Origin: Allolobophora icterica
Taxonomy: Eukaryota; Annelida; Clitellata; Crassiclitellata; Lumbricidae
NCBI GenBank assembly: GCA_963556255.1
Contig: OY744604.1
Span: 70,820,390-70,884,389, forward strand
DNA length: 64,000 nucleotides
Direction: 5' to 3'
Position numbers and translations under genes: made by a program. This document shows, one piece after another, positions 1 through 10,990 of the stretch. The number at the start of each line of letters is the position of its first letter. Position 1 is the first letter of the stretch. Under the pieces are notes generated by a model. It was not told the origin of the DNA and did not search any database. It saw only the letters and a list, made by a program, of their open reading frames with translations.

Positions 1-711
1 CACAGTCACTAATTTCTAATAATTAGTGACTAATAAAGTGAATAATTACTAATGATTCTTAAAGTATTGTATTGTGATGTATCAGTATAATGGGCCATGC
101 AATATTTGCTGAGGTTACCGTACAGTGTCCAAGCAGTGTTACAGTGTATCATTATTACTTGTTTTTCTTTAGCTATTGGCCATTATGTTCTGCTATTTTT
201 TGTTGATGAAAGATGCAAAAAATATGTTAAAAATTGAAGAAAAGCATTCACAATCCTGTTGATTTAGAAATTTCCAAAATATGAGACACGTTAAAATATT
301 GGGCAATATAGGACACTGTTCAGCAAATATATGGGGATTTAAAAGATTGCATTATGAATGCACATTTCTGGTGTAATGCAGCGGAAAAAGGCTCCATCCC
401 TGCCTACTACAGTGTTATCCAGCCGACAATTATTTTGCAGGAATATTTCAAGACCTGATAATCCCATTTTCACTGCACTAAACAACAATAATTGTAGCAC
501 TGAAATTTTGTGCCATATTTATTACAGCTTGTCCCATAAAATTTTTACAGTGCACTGGGAGCCATGCAGAAATTAATTCAATCGTTCAGTTGAACTACAA
601 TGTATAGTCTTCCAAAGCCAGTTTTCTTGCTCCAAAAAATGCGCTAAAACTCACCTACGGCAATGTAGAAATCCTAAATTTTTCCGGGGGAGAACCCCCG
701 GACCCCCCACT
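1..711. other. No gene recognised
   Basis: No coding region could be supported here. Two small hairpins are visible. An 11-bp-arm inverted repeat lies at 4-31 (AGTCACTAATT and its complement, 6-nt loop). A GC-rich 7-bp-arm hairpin lies at 684-701 (CCGGGGG/CCCCCGG). The rest is AT-rich sequence without splice-supported exons. Confidence 0.5.
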
Positions 712-870
712 TCAAGGGGAGGGGAGGGGAGGGAAGAGAGAGAGGGGAATGTACAGGAGGGGTAAAGGGAGAGGGGGAAAAGTGGGTGGGTAATGGGAGG
801 GGAAGGTGTAATGGAGGAAGGGGAGGGAAGAAGGGGGAGGGTTTACAGTAAGGGGGGATTGCTTCCAGCT
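712..870 (+). repeat. Purine-rich G-run tract
   Basis: About 150 bases are almost purely G and A on the plus strand, with many runs of three to five G. It could form G-quadruplex or triplex structures. The open frame on the opposite strand, rich in Pro, Leu and Ser, is only a translation of this tract. Confidence 0.7.
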
Positions 871-1837
871 TACAAGGGGGGATAGTAGGCCCTGATTCAC
901 ATTGCCTTTAATCATAGTTTCTACATTATAATACAAGCTTTTCGTGCAGGGAGCAGTCTAATTCTGGATGTCAAAGTCGCAAACAAAGCAAATTACAATC
1001 TGTTTTGTCTGGTTGATGGCACCATAGACCTGGCTGCGCTTACAAAATGCTGGCAGCGCAGCTCCCTTAGCCTGTTCTACTCCGTTAGCTTTAGAAGTCA
1101 GCCCAAGAAACAACACTGTCCATCAGCGTTGTTTCTCACGTAATTGTGCCTACTCGAGTGTGAGGTTATCTGGTGCAGTCGGAGTTCTCAATATCTAAGA
1201 CATGACTTAAAAGCTTCCGTCTTCATCAATCATTCGGGAGGAAGTGATCACTGCTGTGTCATTGGATGCCAAGTATTGAACGGATGCACTTATGGTCGGT
1301 CATTTGTCAGGATTCTATGTACAGTAACAACTAAGTTTACACGTGCGAATGAATTTGTATTATTACAATATAAACTAAACCGTATCATATTCAGCGCATC
1401 GATGCCGTTGCCTTCCGTGGAACTTTTGCGCAGCCAGAACTTGACGAGTGACAAGTCGTTCCACACGTTCAATCTATTGTCTCCGGATATCGTTTTAAGA
1501 GCTTGAGGAATCAAGACTACGTCGAGACGTAAAAAATATTCAAAACCTATACTATAAACTACAGACAAACATCCCTTCTATAGCAGTTTATTGAAAACAA
1601 AATTAAGCCGTAGCAATTGGCCCTGAGAATTCTTCAACCCAACGTTCAGCGTCTTCCAAAGGTCAAACGCAAAGTCATGTGACGCTTAGCTACAGTATGA
1701 GTAGTTGTTGGCAGTTGTATGTATGTATATTTGTTCATTGAGTAAACTGGTTGTCATGCCGCAACCAGGAACAACAAAATTAAGAAGAGAAAAAGAAATG
1801 AACACTCAATCGGATCAACGAAGGGCAATGCTCGGAA

Positions 1838-2044
1838 CTATCGTCTATAAAGTACTCTCGGGATGAAGTTTCGATTGTCTTTCTTCGGTAGTTCGAAGTT
1901 GTGTGGGCGCTTCCGTAGGTTGTAGACTCGGACAATCATCGGTGGAAAGAGATCACGAAGGACATGGTACATGTTCCTGCTCACGGCCTGTAGCAACCTG
2001 GCGTCTGCCTCTGCCACCAGCTCTTCCATGGTGGGGAATTCCAT
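1838..2044 (-). pseudogene. Possible retroelement fragment (basic C-terminal tail)
   Basis: The minus-strand frame reads as a short basic peptide with the string YNLRKRPHNFELP followed by NFIPRVLY. It resembles C-terminal tails I associate with invertebrate non-LTR retroelement polyproteins, but the match is short. It sits where arm A of the inverted GPCR duplication has extra sequence relative to arm B, which fits an insertion. No upstream reverse transcriptase is visible, so it is at best a fragment. Confidence 0.35.
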
Positions 2045-2709
2045 GGGTAAGAACTCATGCGCTTCATTTTAGAAATGAATCTCTAAAATTTCGATCGCTC
2101 TGCCACAGTGGTGAGACCCCACCAAGCGGGAGTGGCATAAAGCATGCGAGCCACAGTGGTGGCGGTTGCGCCGTCAATGAGCCGTTAGGCGACTTACCGT
2201 GGTACACAGTGCTTTGGATTGCACAAAAGGTTGGACGGGATTTACATGTTCATGTATACGGTGAGCAGTGCATGGGGTCCACCGGGAGAGAGATTCGATG
2301 GTGCACACGGAAGGGAGTAGCTGGGAGAGTCGATATTGAGACGACTTCCTCAAGGTCAAAGCGTACATTTGAAGGCTTCGCATGTTATTAAATATTTCAG
2401 TTTTAATTGACTAATTCTAAAAATGTGGCTGTGACTTCATGCGCCAGCAATCATATAGGTTTACCTAACTGCTTTACTTTTACCAGCTAAAAACACTAAA
2501 CGATTCGTTTATGGCACCTTAAGGGTGTTAACGACACTCTTTCAAGTAAGTGGAATTCAACTGTTTGAATATTGTCTGACACGTTCTTTGATTCTTAACC
2601 GTGCCCTGCATTCTTATCACTTTGCTTATACGCATCTCAGACAACGAGGTAAAAAAAAGAAAAATTGTTGCATTTGGTGTTTTGAATGATTTTATGTTTT
2701 AATTTGTAG

Positions 2710-3104
2710 TAAACTTCAACAATATGATGAAGAGCGCTGCTCAACAGCGGGCCATGAAAACCCAAATGAACGTCATCAAAACCTTTCTCATCATCTCCGT
2801 TTGTTTCGTTCTTTGTTGGTCTCCAAATCGGCTCTACTTTTTTCTCTATAATCTGCGCATTGTAACGAATCTCAATTCAGATGCCCGTTACATCACGGTG
2901 TTCCTCGCCTTCTTCAACGTCTGTCTCAATCCGTTCATCTACGCGGCCAAATTGGATCCAGTGAAAAAGTATCTACGTCAGAAGCTTTGCAAAATAAAAC
3001 GCCACGACACAGAGGAAACTGATACTGCAGGTGTCATCAACGTCATCGGGAGGTCAACTCCTGTCCAGATGACACTTCAAGCATCACGGGCAATCAGTGC
3101 TTAG
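2710..3104 (+). CDS. Rhodopsin-like GPCR, C-terminal exon (TM6-TM7), copy A
   Basis: Exon of a class A G-protein-coupled receptor. It starts after the AG of a splice acceptor at 2,708-2,709 and is open to a stop at 3,104. It encodes the end of intracellular loop 3, TM6 with the CWxP motif (FVLCWSPNRLYFF), an extracellular loop, and TM7 with NPxxY (LNPFIYAAK). An amphipathic helix 8 with basic residues and a short tail follow. The N-terminal exon (TM1-5) should lie upstream and is not in the window. The minus-strand paralogue at 8,213-7,837 is highly similar. The ligand cannot be inferred. All hallmark residues in this exon are intact, so the copy may be functional if its first exon exists. 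Confidence 0.75.
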
Positions 3105-3327
3105 AGCGTCAACTAGTAGCTCTACATTATTCTTTGATATCAGCTTCTGCGTAGTCATTGCTATTAGTAATCCTAAAATCTATTCTGTCCGCAGACAGAA
3201 GGATAATATTTTTCAAGAAGTGATCAAGTGGTGAGTGTGAGCTATATTAAAGATACATGAATTGATTACATTTAATCTTAATAGAATAAATCCGGAGTTC
3301 ACCGGATATGCTGACTTTTGATTTACT

Positions 3328-4515
3328 GTGGCATTTTCCTCAAACCGAAAACTAATCCCCCAACTTGACGAACCACTCCTAATTGACAATATAATAATAC
3401 CTCAGGTTTCCTCTGTCAAATTCCTGAGTATTTACATAGACCAACACATTGACTGGTCCATCCACATTACCCACATTGCCAACAAAATTGCCAAAACCAT
3501 TGGGATTATCACACGTATCTCCTCAATTATCCCTCCCCAAATATTGTTGAACCTGTATTACACCCTTGTGTACCCTTACCTCTCTTATGGTAATCTAGTC
3601 TGGGCTGCCAATTACAAGTCAAAGTTGCAACGTCTTGCATATTATTCGAGCCATCACTAGGTTCCCAAGAAATTCCCATACCTCCCAGCTGTTCCAGTCC
3701 TTGGGTCTGCTTTCGCTGGCGAGTATAACATCTTACCAAATTTGTGATTTCATGCATCGCTATACCTTCAACTCATTACCTAATGCATTTACTAACTATT
3801 TTACACGTACCTCTGACCCTCACTCCCATTTCACCCGGAACAAATTCAACGCTTATCGGATTGAATATGCACGCACTAACTTACGTAAATTTTCAATTGC
3901 CTCTTTAGGTCCTAAATTATGGAATAGGCTATCCCATAATTTAGGACCTAAAGAGGCAATTGAAAATTTACGTAAGTTAGTGCGTGCATATTCAATCCGA
4001 TAAGCGTTGAATTTGTTCCGGGTGAAATGGGAGTGAGGGTCAGAGGTCCCTCTGAACTACGACATATCTCCAGTTATTATATTTTAAAGAAAAACCTACG
4101 TTTATACCTACATACCAGTCAGGGCACTCTGTGACAGTATGCTGCGACCCCCTATCCATTTCTTTATTTTTTTGTTATTCTCTTTTTCGTGACATTTGTT
4201 ATTTTGATAGCTAGTTAACTTGCAATGATTAATAGGAATATCAACTAGGCTAATTCAATGGCCTACTTGTAATAAGTTTGTTTGATCTATGATTTAGTAT
4301 GACCATCGCATCATCTACTTGGTATATAGGGGTCCTTTCCTAGCGGGATCCTGGTTCTTTTAGGGCCTCCTATTGACCCACCTTCTGTTTGGTATAGCCT
4401 TATCGTCTCCATCTACACCTTATTACCTCAAACCTTTCACACTACAGTAGTGGCTATTTAATTATGCTGTCATGTGTTTCTTTGTGGATCAATAAAAGCA
4501 TCAGTATCAGTATTA
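3328..4515 (+). mobile_element. LINE relic, 3' end of reverse transcriptase ORF plus 3' UTR
   Basis: Two overlapping frames (3,328-3,660 and 3,635-4,003) read as the C-terminal part of a non-LTR reverse transcriptase ORF. The first holds VKFLSIYIDQHIDWSIHI and LNLYYTLVYPYLSYGNLVW; the second holds SYQICDFMHRYTFNSLP and a LGPKLWNRL-type tail. A frameshift near 3,640 separates them, so this is a dead 5'-truncated copy. The 3' UTR runs to about 4,515 and includes AATAAA near 4,490. Part of that UTR (4,318-4,370) recurs inverted at 11,640-11,690, so the relic at 11,640-13,260 belongs to the same family. Confidence 0.75.
3809..4047. repeat. 114-bp perfect foldback (hairpin) in the LINE tail
   Basis: Arms 3,809-3,922 and 3,934-4,047 are exact reverse complements across 114 bp, with an 11-base loop (3,923-3,933). 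The left arm is the end of the reverse transcriptase ORF; the right arm is the same sequence inverted. The inverted copy supplies the last codons of the open frame, so the C-terminal residues up to 4,003 are antisense-derived. Confidence 0.95.
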
Positions 4516-5216
4516 TTTTCGTTTTAACAGGTAAATTATCATTTTTGAACTTATAATTTTTATTCAAGCTAGTACGTGCATAGTATCGCTGCTTATATAG
4601 GCCTAAGTTTTAATTGCTCATTTGTTCTTTGTATTGATTTTCATGCGTTTTGCACGGATGTCGGACGACCTGTGATTTCTATGCTTCATCAGTTGGATGA
4701 AGACCACAACTCTCAACCACTACCTCTTAAGTTTACAGTTTTAGGTTGTTAACAACACTGGGTGGCATTCTTACACGTAGTTAACAGCGTTAATGAGTTG
4801 TACATAAACTGTAAATCTGTTCTTTCCCTATTTAGGTCAGGACATTTTACTTGGCGTGATCGTTTTTTAGAGTTTTCAATTTCAGTGGCACTAATTATAG
4901 ATATCTCATTACGTTGCTTGCTCTAATTGTGAGGCCTATTGTTGTTTCTATGTTCCTGCTTCCTGCCACTCTGTTGGATACAGGTCTCTTACTGGGTATA
5001 CAGACGCATCACAGCGGTCTGGTTTATTCTGATCTTGGCTTGAGTCCATTCGTTTTACCTGGTTTCTTATGCTGCTTCCATTTAAATTTTAGTCATATTT
5101 TCTTGGGCTAAGAGATATCAGTAATACTACTCCCCGTCATCGTTGAATGCAAATACATGCAGAACATCTTCAACTGCACGTCACGAGTTGCTTATGTATT
5201 CACTGCTGTTGGTGAG
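4516..5216. other. No gene recognised
   Basis: Non-coding AT-rich spacer between the LINE tail and a small hAT MITE. No exon, tRNA or further repeat could be supported. Confidence 0.4.
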
Positions 5217-5395
5217 TAGAGCTGTTGTGGTAAATTTAGAGGTGAGTACCGAAACAAATTGGAGGCGAGTTTACGCTAATGGTTAGTTTTCCGAAACAAA
5301 TAAGAGATGAGTACAAATATTTTGTGAGATAAGTATACGGTTTCTAGAGCTGAGTACACGCTGTATACCCGCGTATACCATCGACTACAGCCCTG
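5217..5395. mobile_element. hAT-type MITE, copy 1
   Basis: About 180 bp, homologous along its length to the element at 56,415-56,612. The right end reads CGACTACAGCCCTG; the left end has decayed (TAGAGCTGTTGTGG). Flanks TTGGTGAG and CTGGTGAG match at 7 of 8 positions, as expected for an 8-bp hAT target duplication. It has no coding capacity. The interior holds repeats of a GTGAGTACACGCT-like unit. Confidence 0.75.
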
Positions 5396-5541
5396 CTGGT
5401 GAGACTGAAGCAAATCCTGGACCGCCAAAACCGCCAAATCCGAGGTTTTGACTGATTTCATTTTTTGACATTTCTGCGTCATCAAAAACGTATTGGCTGA
5501 CCCTGAACAAATTATAAGCTTAACATCGGGTACTTGACATC

Positions 5542-5544
<3 letters not shown>

Positions 5545-5591
<47 letters not shown>
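5545..5591 (+). repeat. (AATC)n microsatellite
   Basis: Uninterrupted tetranucleotide repeat of about eleven units. Confidence 0.95.
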
Positions 5592-5592
<1 letters not shown>

Positions 5593-6237
5593 TTCGTTTA
5601 TTCAAACATTAAGTTGACACAGACGCAACATTGACAAACAAGACTATAAAAGACAAATCATATTGCCAAAAGTACAGGGTTTTATGCATGAAATTGTCAA
5701 TAAGCATTCTTATAAAGGATGCGTGAAATGTAGTTGCGGTCATCTTTGTGCGGCAAGGAGAAGTTACGAAATCTAGTGCGAAGATTATAAAATAAATTAA
5801 AAAATAAATTTGCATTCATATGTCAGCTTCACACTAATGATTGAACTAGATTAATCACCAAGCAACCATCTTTGCCCATAGAGCTTTCTTTACCTGGCAT
5901 ACACTGTAGTTACAAATAAGTCCGGTACGAAAACCTGGCAAACAGTGAATTCATATTATAAATAACTGAGAAAATTCTGCAGTTAAACCAAATGTTCCGA
6001 CAAAATGACGCATAAGTCGACAAACAGCCGACACGGTCCGGTGACATGCGAAGACCAAAGATAATACTAGGACTATGCAATAATTTGGTATGTTCTCGCT
6101 TGCACAATGCTCAGTTTGGATACCCGGAAGTCATATTATTACTTAATTAAATACTGGAATAAAAAAAACTGCAGAAATACAATGCCCAATTTCAATGTAA
6201 ACTTCTGAACTTTGGAAGGGTATTATGAAATTTAAAT
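5592..6237. other. No gene recognised
   Basis: AT-rich sequence. Several minus-strand open frames here have no recognisable domain and no splice context. I found nothing supportable. Confidence 0.4.
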
Positions 6238-6467
6238 AATTTCTTATTATACAACATTGCATTGTATTGTATGATGATGTGTTTTATTGCATTGTATTGT
6301 GTTCTTTCTTTTGTATTAGATAAACAACGATTACTAGAGTTAAGTTTAGTCTGGCGTCGAGTAAGTTGTAGAATTCGAGAGAAGCAGAACACGAAAACGA
6401 TCAACGGTAGCACATTACCATACATGGTAGTACATTACCATACAATGCATGTTGTATAATAAGAAAT
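6238..6467 (-). pseudogene. GPCR TM5 fragment, third copy, between short inverted repeats
   Basis: The minus-strand frame at 6,425-6,335 encodes a TM5-like segment (NVLPLIVFVFCFSRILQL, then TRRQ). It matches the end of the first GPCR exon at 15,905-15,990. The intron start is also homologous (6,240-6,330 versus 15,270-15,330 and 15,885-15,905), so a genomic fragment was copied. TM1-4 are absent. The block is flanked by imperfect inverted repeats of about 23 bp (6,239-6,262 and 6,445-6,467, core TTATTATACAACATTGCA). Confidence 0.7.
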
Positions 6468-7836
6468 GGTTATATTCCTTAATACCCTTAACAAAGCTCA
6501 CTGCTAATGGCTAATGGGTTTGTCTTTCAAAACTTTCCCCGGTTTCAAATCTCCTTGCGTCATGTGGAATAAACCGTAATCAAATACTCTGATGGAGTCT
6601 TTGTGCTGAGCATCGTTAAAGTAGTTCTATGCTTGATACGTTTTGAATGAACGGCTATTACTACACTTCTGTCTACCTTAGCATTCATATTCATTCATTC
6701 GTTCGGAGATTTATATAGCGCCCCTTCAAGGGAACTACTCAGAGGCGCTCCCGACACCAGCACGTTCAAATAAGACAGTTTTAAGATTTGCAAGAAATAG
6801 GCCAGAGGTGTCCCCAGGGCACATGCGGAGCTCTAAGGGGAGTCTATTCTTTCTTCTTCTGGTAAATATTCGCTCTGCAAAGCCAGTGTTTACGCATGCT
6901 TACATAACGACTAGATATTGCCTTTTATATACATGTACCATGGGTGGTTTTTTATTTGTAGGCCTACTCACATGCCCTTTATCCCGTATCAATGTAGGCC
7001 TAATTTGGCTGCGGCATTAGCTCCGAAGTTTAGATAGGCCTAATTAATTCAACAAGCATTCTACCTACGCAAAAATATTCATGACGTCTAACATTGAATG
7101 AACAGCGGAAATGTACATACTTTGGTATTACACAATGAGATATAATATATAAGCATTATATACCTCTATGGTATTACATGCATAAGTTGTGACGTCATCC
7201 AAGGTGTTGCACCGATTACCGTTTGGACCGAGTTTGAATTCACTTCAGAATTTATGAATAGCTTATCATGATGCGTACTATATAAATTATATAAGATAGC
7301 CTATATCTCGAAATATCGCTGGAGACCCGATAATAATTTAATATAAACATTCGGCCGAAACATATTTTTTGGACAAGCCAGACTCTGGTGCCGTTCTGCG
7401 ACTGCGACATAAGCCCAGGTAATAAAACTGCCTCTGGTTTGAAATCATAGAAATCGAGGGTCCTCCGTGCGAAACTGGATGAAAATTAGTACGAAGAAAA
7501 ACTAAGTAAAACTTATCTAAGCAGCGATGCTAGCTAGAATAAAAAGGTTAAGGTCAAGAATGATAATCTAACTGTTAAAACGACAAAATTTATGTAAACC
7601 TGCCACAATAATTTTTTGCCAAGTCAACACATCCGCTACATACGAGATTTGTTTTTGTTCGATTAAGTCTAATGAACTCGTGCATCTTTAAGTATAGCCT
7701 AAAGGTGATCAATTCCTGAAATATTCTCATTTTGTCTTTGGACAGAATAGATTGTCGGACTACTAACAGCACTGAATACACAAAAACTGATTTAAAAGAA
7801 TAATGTAGGGTTGACGCTCTAAGAACTGATTTCCCG
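6468..7836. other. No gene recognised
   Basis: Spacer downstream of the minus-strand GPCR exon, probably including its 3' UTR near 7,600-7,836. It contains no recognisable coding region or structured repeat. Confidence 0.4.
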
Positions 7837-8213
7837 TCATCCTTGACGTGCCGTCGGCACAACAGTTGGACTCCCGATGACGTTGATGACGATTGCAACA
7901 TCATTTTCCTGACGGTCGTGACGTATCTTGATGCAAAGTTTCTGACGGAGATACTTTTTCACTGGATCCAATTTGAGGGCATAGATGAAAGGATGGAGAC
8001 AAACGTCGAAGAAGGCGAGGAACACCGTGACGTAACGGACATCTGAATTGAGCTTCGTTACAATGCGCAGGTTATAGAGAAAGAAGTAGAAGCGATTTGG
8101 AGACCAACAGAAAACAAAACAAACCGAGATGATGAGGAAAGTTTTGATGACGTTCATTTGGGTTTTCATAGCTCTTTGTTGAAAAGCGCTCCTCATCATG
8201 TTGTTGAAGTTCA
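7837..8213 (-). pseudogene. Rhodopsin-like GPCR, C-terminal exon (TM6-TM7), copy B
   Basis: Paralogue of the exon at 2,710-3,104. It begins after an acceptor (TCTACAG on the minus strand, 8,220-8,214). TM6 keeps CWSPNRF. In TM7 the highly conserved asparagine of NPxxY is replaced by histidine (CLHPFIYALK), and the preceding Asn is Asp. The splice phase fits the donor of the exon at 15,905-16,500 (one base left over, completing a Val codon). Together they would form a two-exon GPCR of about 7TM length. The first exon carries a frameshift, so this copy is probably decaying. Confidence 0.75.
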
Positions 8214-8454
8214 CTGTAGATTAAAACATAAAATCATTCAAAACACCAAACACGATCATTTTTCTCTATTACCCCTTTGCCTCCAGTGCGTGTAGGTAAA
8301 ATGATAAGAATGCAGAGTACGGTTATGGAAACGAAGATCGTGTCAGACAATATTGAAACAATTGAGTTCCACTGACTTAGGAGGGTATCTTTAACACCCC
8401 CATACGATACTAAAAATTAATCGTCTTTGTTGATGCCATGCTGAAGGCGATGTC

Positions 8455-8721
8455 TTGACAAAGTTGCCATGTGAGCATAACCATGTCCCAAGTTTTGCTG
8501 AGATAAGTGCAAGAAGAGTTGTAGCTGATATGAATCAACGGGCAACAAACACTACGGAAACAACACACAGTATCGTTGCAACTGTAGCAACTGGTGTTGG
8601 GTCAGCAGCAGTCACTGGTAGGCTTACAACTACCGGTTACTTAAAGCAAAGAATAAGACGTGTAAGACATAAATATCAAGCACCTTTGCCAAACCCACTA
8701 AACTTGACGGATCTGTTATAA
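8455..8721 (+). pseudogene. FLYWCH-type zinc-finger protein fragment
   Basis: The frame includes the end of a FLYWCH-like finger (CEHNHVPSF), then ARRVVADMNQRA and TTETTHSIV, and ends with PLPNPLNLTDLL. In family members a finger followed by such a linker often precedes a MULE-type transposase or stands alone. Only the C-terminal half of one finger is present and there is no clear start. I read it as a transposon-derived or retrocopied fragment within arm B's intron. Confidence 0.5.
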
Positions 8722-8861
8722 GCCGATAGTAAACTATAAGCAACATCGATAGTCTTTATAATATGACACTGAATCGTATTTTTTTTAAATCCTTGTTTCT
8801 ATGGAATATGAGATGTTTACATTTTTCATGTTTCACTCTTTTCAATATATTGAATGCAGAG

Positions 8862-10556
8862 TAGGGTGGTCCAGAGACCATAGAGGAAATTTTAAGTTTG
8901 TGAAATATTTTCTCCACAAGGCTTCTTTTTGGCCACTAGGGCTAGATAGTTTGTCTGTTAAATTTCAGCCTGATTGTGCAACATTTAGAGGTCAACCCAT
9001 TCTCAACATTTTACTTCTGTGCTAATGTGTCTTTTAGTCATGTTTACAGGCGTTATTAGACTGATATGGCTTCATCTTGTTTGAGATCCGACCCAGAGCA
9101 CTGTCTATTGGGAAAGCCAATCTCTCAGTTATCTACCACAAGATTGCCACGTTGCCTAGATGTACAGCAACTACTTCATTTTCATCATATCACTGAAGGA
9201 AGAACCCTTCCGGAAAGTTACAAAATAGCCTGTGACGCAGTTTTTGTATTTGGATGCGAGACAGAATACCAACAGAGCGGGTTGACTCGTGTGTCCGAAA
9301 ACGGTCACACCTGTATCAGAACTACCTGGCTCTGAGTGTTCACAGAACACGACAGCGAGAAAGTGACAGGATGAAAGAAGTCATGTTCAAAAGTGATCTT
9401 CAAGAATTGTTTGATATTGCCACAAAGAACGTTTTGACAGAAATCCAGCAGGAAGAAGTTCGGGAATTCCTTCGAATGTTAAGAGAAGACTTGTTTTCCA
9501 GCAGCATGAGTGGAGTACACTTGAAGACAGCAGCAAAAGAAATCAGGAAGAGACAACGAAAGAAAAAGGAGAGAAAGGTGAAAGAGAAATATAATAGAAC
9601 GCAAGATAAATGGCATCAGTGAAACAGTAGGTGAACTTTCTGCGTTGAGGTATAGTCAGGAGTCAAAAGGAGATGATGAGTCTAACCCGCCTCAGTCATG
9701 TATGTCGACAATTTCTACATCAACAGCTGCTACTGCTGCTTCATCATAAAAAAAGAAATCCAAGAACATCTTCCGGTCCCCCTTAAGTTGTCGATGCTTT
9801 GGATCGTGTTGGCCTCTCAGACCGTGGTACTGTGTTTGTAGCTGGAGCTATTGCACAGGTGCTTGGCCATGACATTTCAGAAATCACATTATCTTGAAGT
9901 TCAATCAGATCCTCTAGAATAAAAGGAAGACAAGAGACAGCTGCAATGGAAGAAAAATAGTGTTCACTGGCAGGACCGTTACTACTGCACTGGGACAGAA
10001 AAAATGTTGCCCGACATTGATGGATCAAATGAAGATGTGGACCACATAGGCAATTCCAAAAATGGAGAGAGGTACAGGTGAGTCTCAGGCCAATGCCTGT
10101 GTTGAAGTAATTGAGAAATGGAATCTGAGTTCACAGGTCAAAAGCCTCGTATTTGACACAACAGCCAGCAACACAGTGTCTCATAAAGGCGCATACGTTA
10201 GAATTGAAAACGCTCTGGGAACTGAAATGGTATGGATTGCATTCTGTCATAACGTCATGGAAGTCGTCAAATGTCTTCTTGTCGAGGAACAGAAACAGTT
10301 CATTCTTCGACTGGTTGCAAACCATCGCAGGAATTTCCCAACTCCATTCAAGACAGCGCTCATGTCATAGTTTAACCATTGTGGAACAATTTATCTATTT
10401 TTGTTGAGATAACATAAAAAGTGTCAAATGGGTTGACCTCTAAATGTTATTTGTTTTCATTAAAATTTTGCATGATTGTTATAATCATGATAAGGAACAA
10501 AACTAGCCTTGTGGACAACCGAAATCTGTTACATGATTTTTGTGGACCACCCTAAA
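8862..10556 (+). mobile_element. Decayed hAT-like DNA transposon with long imperfect TIRs
   Basis: The ends are inverted: left TAGGGTGGTCCA at 8,862, right TGGACCACCCTA ending near 10,554. Similarity continues patchily inwards (CCACAAGGCT, then AACATTTAGAGGTCAACCCA) over 8,862-8,999 and 10,429-10,556. The flanks are ATGCAGAG (8,854-8,861) and TTGCAGAG (10,557-10,564): an 8-bp duplication with one mismatch that fits the nTnnnnAn preference of hAT elements. The interior encodes the broken protein at 9,066-10,370. Calling it hAT is inference from TIR start, TSD length and the gene's D-rich motif. Confidence 0.75.
9066..10370 (+). pseudogene. Broken transposase-like protein of an expanded orphan family
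   Basis: Pieces in different frames read as one protein family. The start has SDPEHCLLGKPISQ and CLDVQQLLHFHH (9,066-9,250), then RDRIPTERVDSCVRK to a basic coiled-coil (9,254-9,622). Decayed pieces follow with DRGTVFVAGAIAQVLGHD near 9,810-9,890 and KMLPDIDGSN near 10,000. The last piece has GTGESQANACVEVIEKWNL, FDTTASNT and WIAFCHNVMEVV (10,062-10,370). At least three frame changes make it a pseudogene. I recall this family as lineage-expanded in several invertebrates. The FDTTASNT and downstream C/H residues resemble the second catalytic Asp region and CxxH of hAT transposases. Its position between TIRs supports a transposase origin. Confidence 0.6.
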
Positions 10557-10564
10557 TTGCAGAG

Positions 10565-10745
10565 GTATATGGACGCCGCAGTCGGGGACAACAGAGGAAG
10601 AGATGGGAAGACACGATGAAACAAGACCTAAAGCTCCTCAAACTGAAGAAAGAAGATGCTCAAGAAAGAAGCAAGTGGAAGAGAAGGATCCGTGTGGCTG
10701 ACCCCTCTCCAAAGAGGGATTAATTCGAGCCTGAAGGGAAAGAAG
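10565..10745 (+). mobile_element. Non-LTR retroelement 3' tail (endonuclease-RT C-terminus)
   Basis: The frame encodes RSRGQQRKRWEDTMKQDLK followed by a KWKRRIRVADPSPKRD end, the typical C-terminus of RTE/Nimb-like endonuclease-reverse transcriptases. A stop and a (GAA)n tail follow at 10,740-10,765. Only the last roughly 50 codons remain. It begins right at the right target duplication of the hAT-like element. Confidence 0.7.
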
Positions 10746-10865
10746 AAGAAGAAGAAGAAGAGACTCTTTTCAATATTAAGCTTATTCGTCTTTATAAGCG
10801 CTTATAAGCGCTAATAAGCCTATGTAAACACGCTCTTTATTTACATTCGCCCTTTTAAGCATGCT

Positions 10866-10990
10866 CCCTTTTGCTTTTCGCCATTTTAAACATGCGCTTT
10901 ATTTATCATTCGCTTTATTGATTTTCGCCCCTTTGATTGCGCCCTTTTGATTTCGCCCTTTTGATTTGCGCCCCTTTGATAGGATACCGA
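10866..10990 (+). repeat. Direct repeat block with CGCCCTTTTGATT subunits, copy 1
   Basis: This 125-bp block contains three to four tandem units of a 13-15-bp CGCCCTTTTGATT motif preceded by TCGCTTTATTGATT. A near-identical block in the same orientation lies at 13,468-13,580, on the far side of a LINE relic. Confidence 0.85.

Larger units (their letters stand above)
1040..3240 (+). repeat. Inverted duplication, arm A (GPCR locus)
   Basis: Blocks of this region recur in order on the minus strand at 14,050-7,800. Block 1,040-1,340 matches 13,900-13,640; 1,440-1,510 matches 11,460-11,405; 1,560-1,710 matches 11,340-11,208; 2,176-2,370 matches 11,190-11,000; and the exon at 2,710-3,104 matches 8,213-7,837. 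Most of the shared sequence is intronic, so the whole locus was duplicated and not only its exon. Arm A carries an insertion near 1,830-2,050 that arm B lacks. Confidence 0.75.

Noticed and set aside
712..936. Pro/Leu-rich minus-strand gene
   Set aside because: It is a reading of the homopurine tract.
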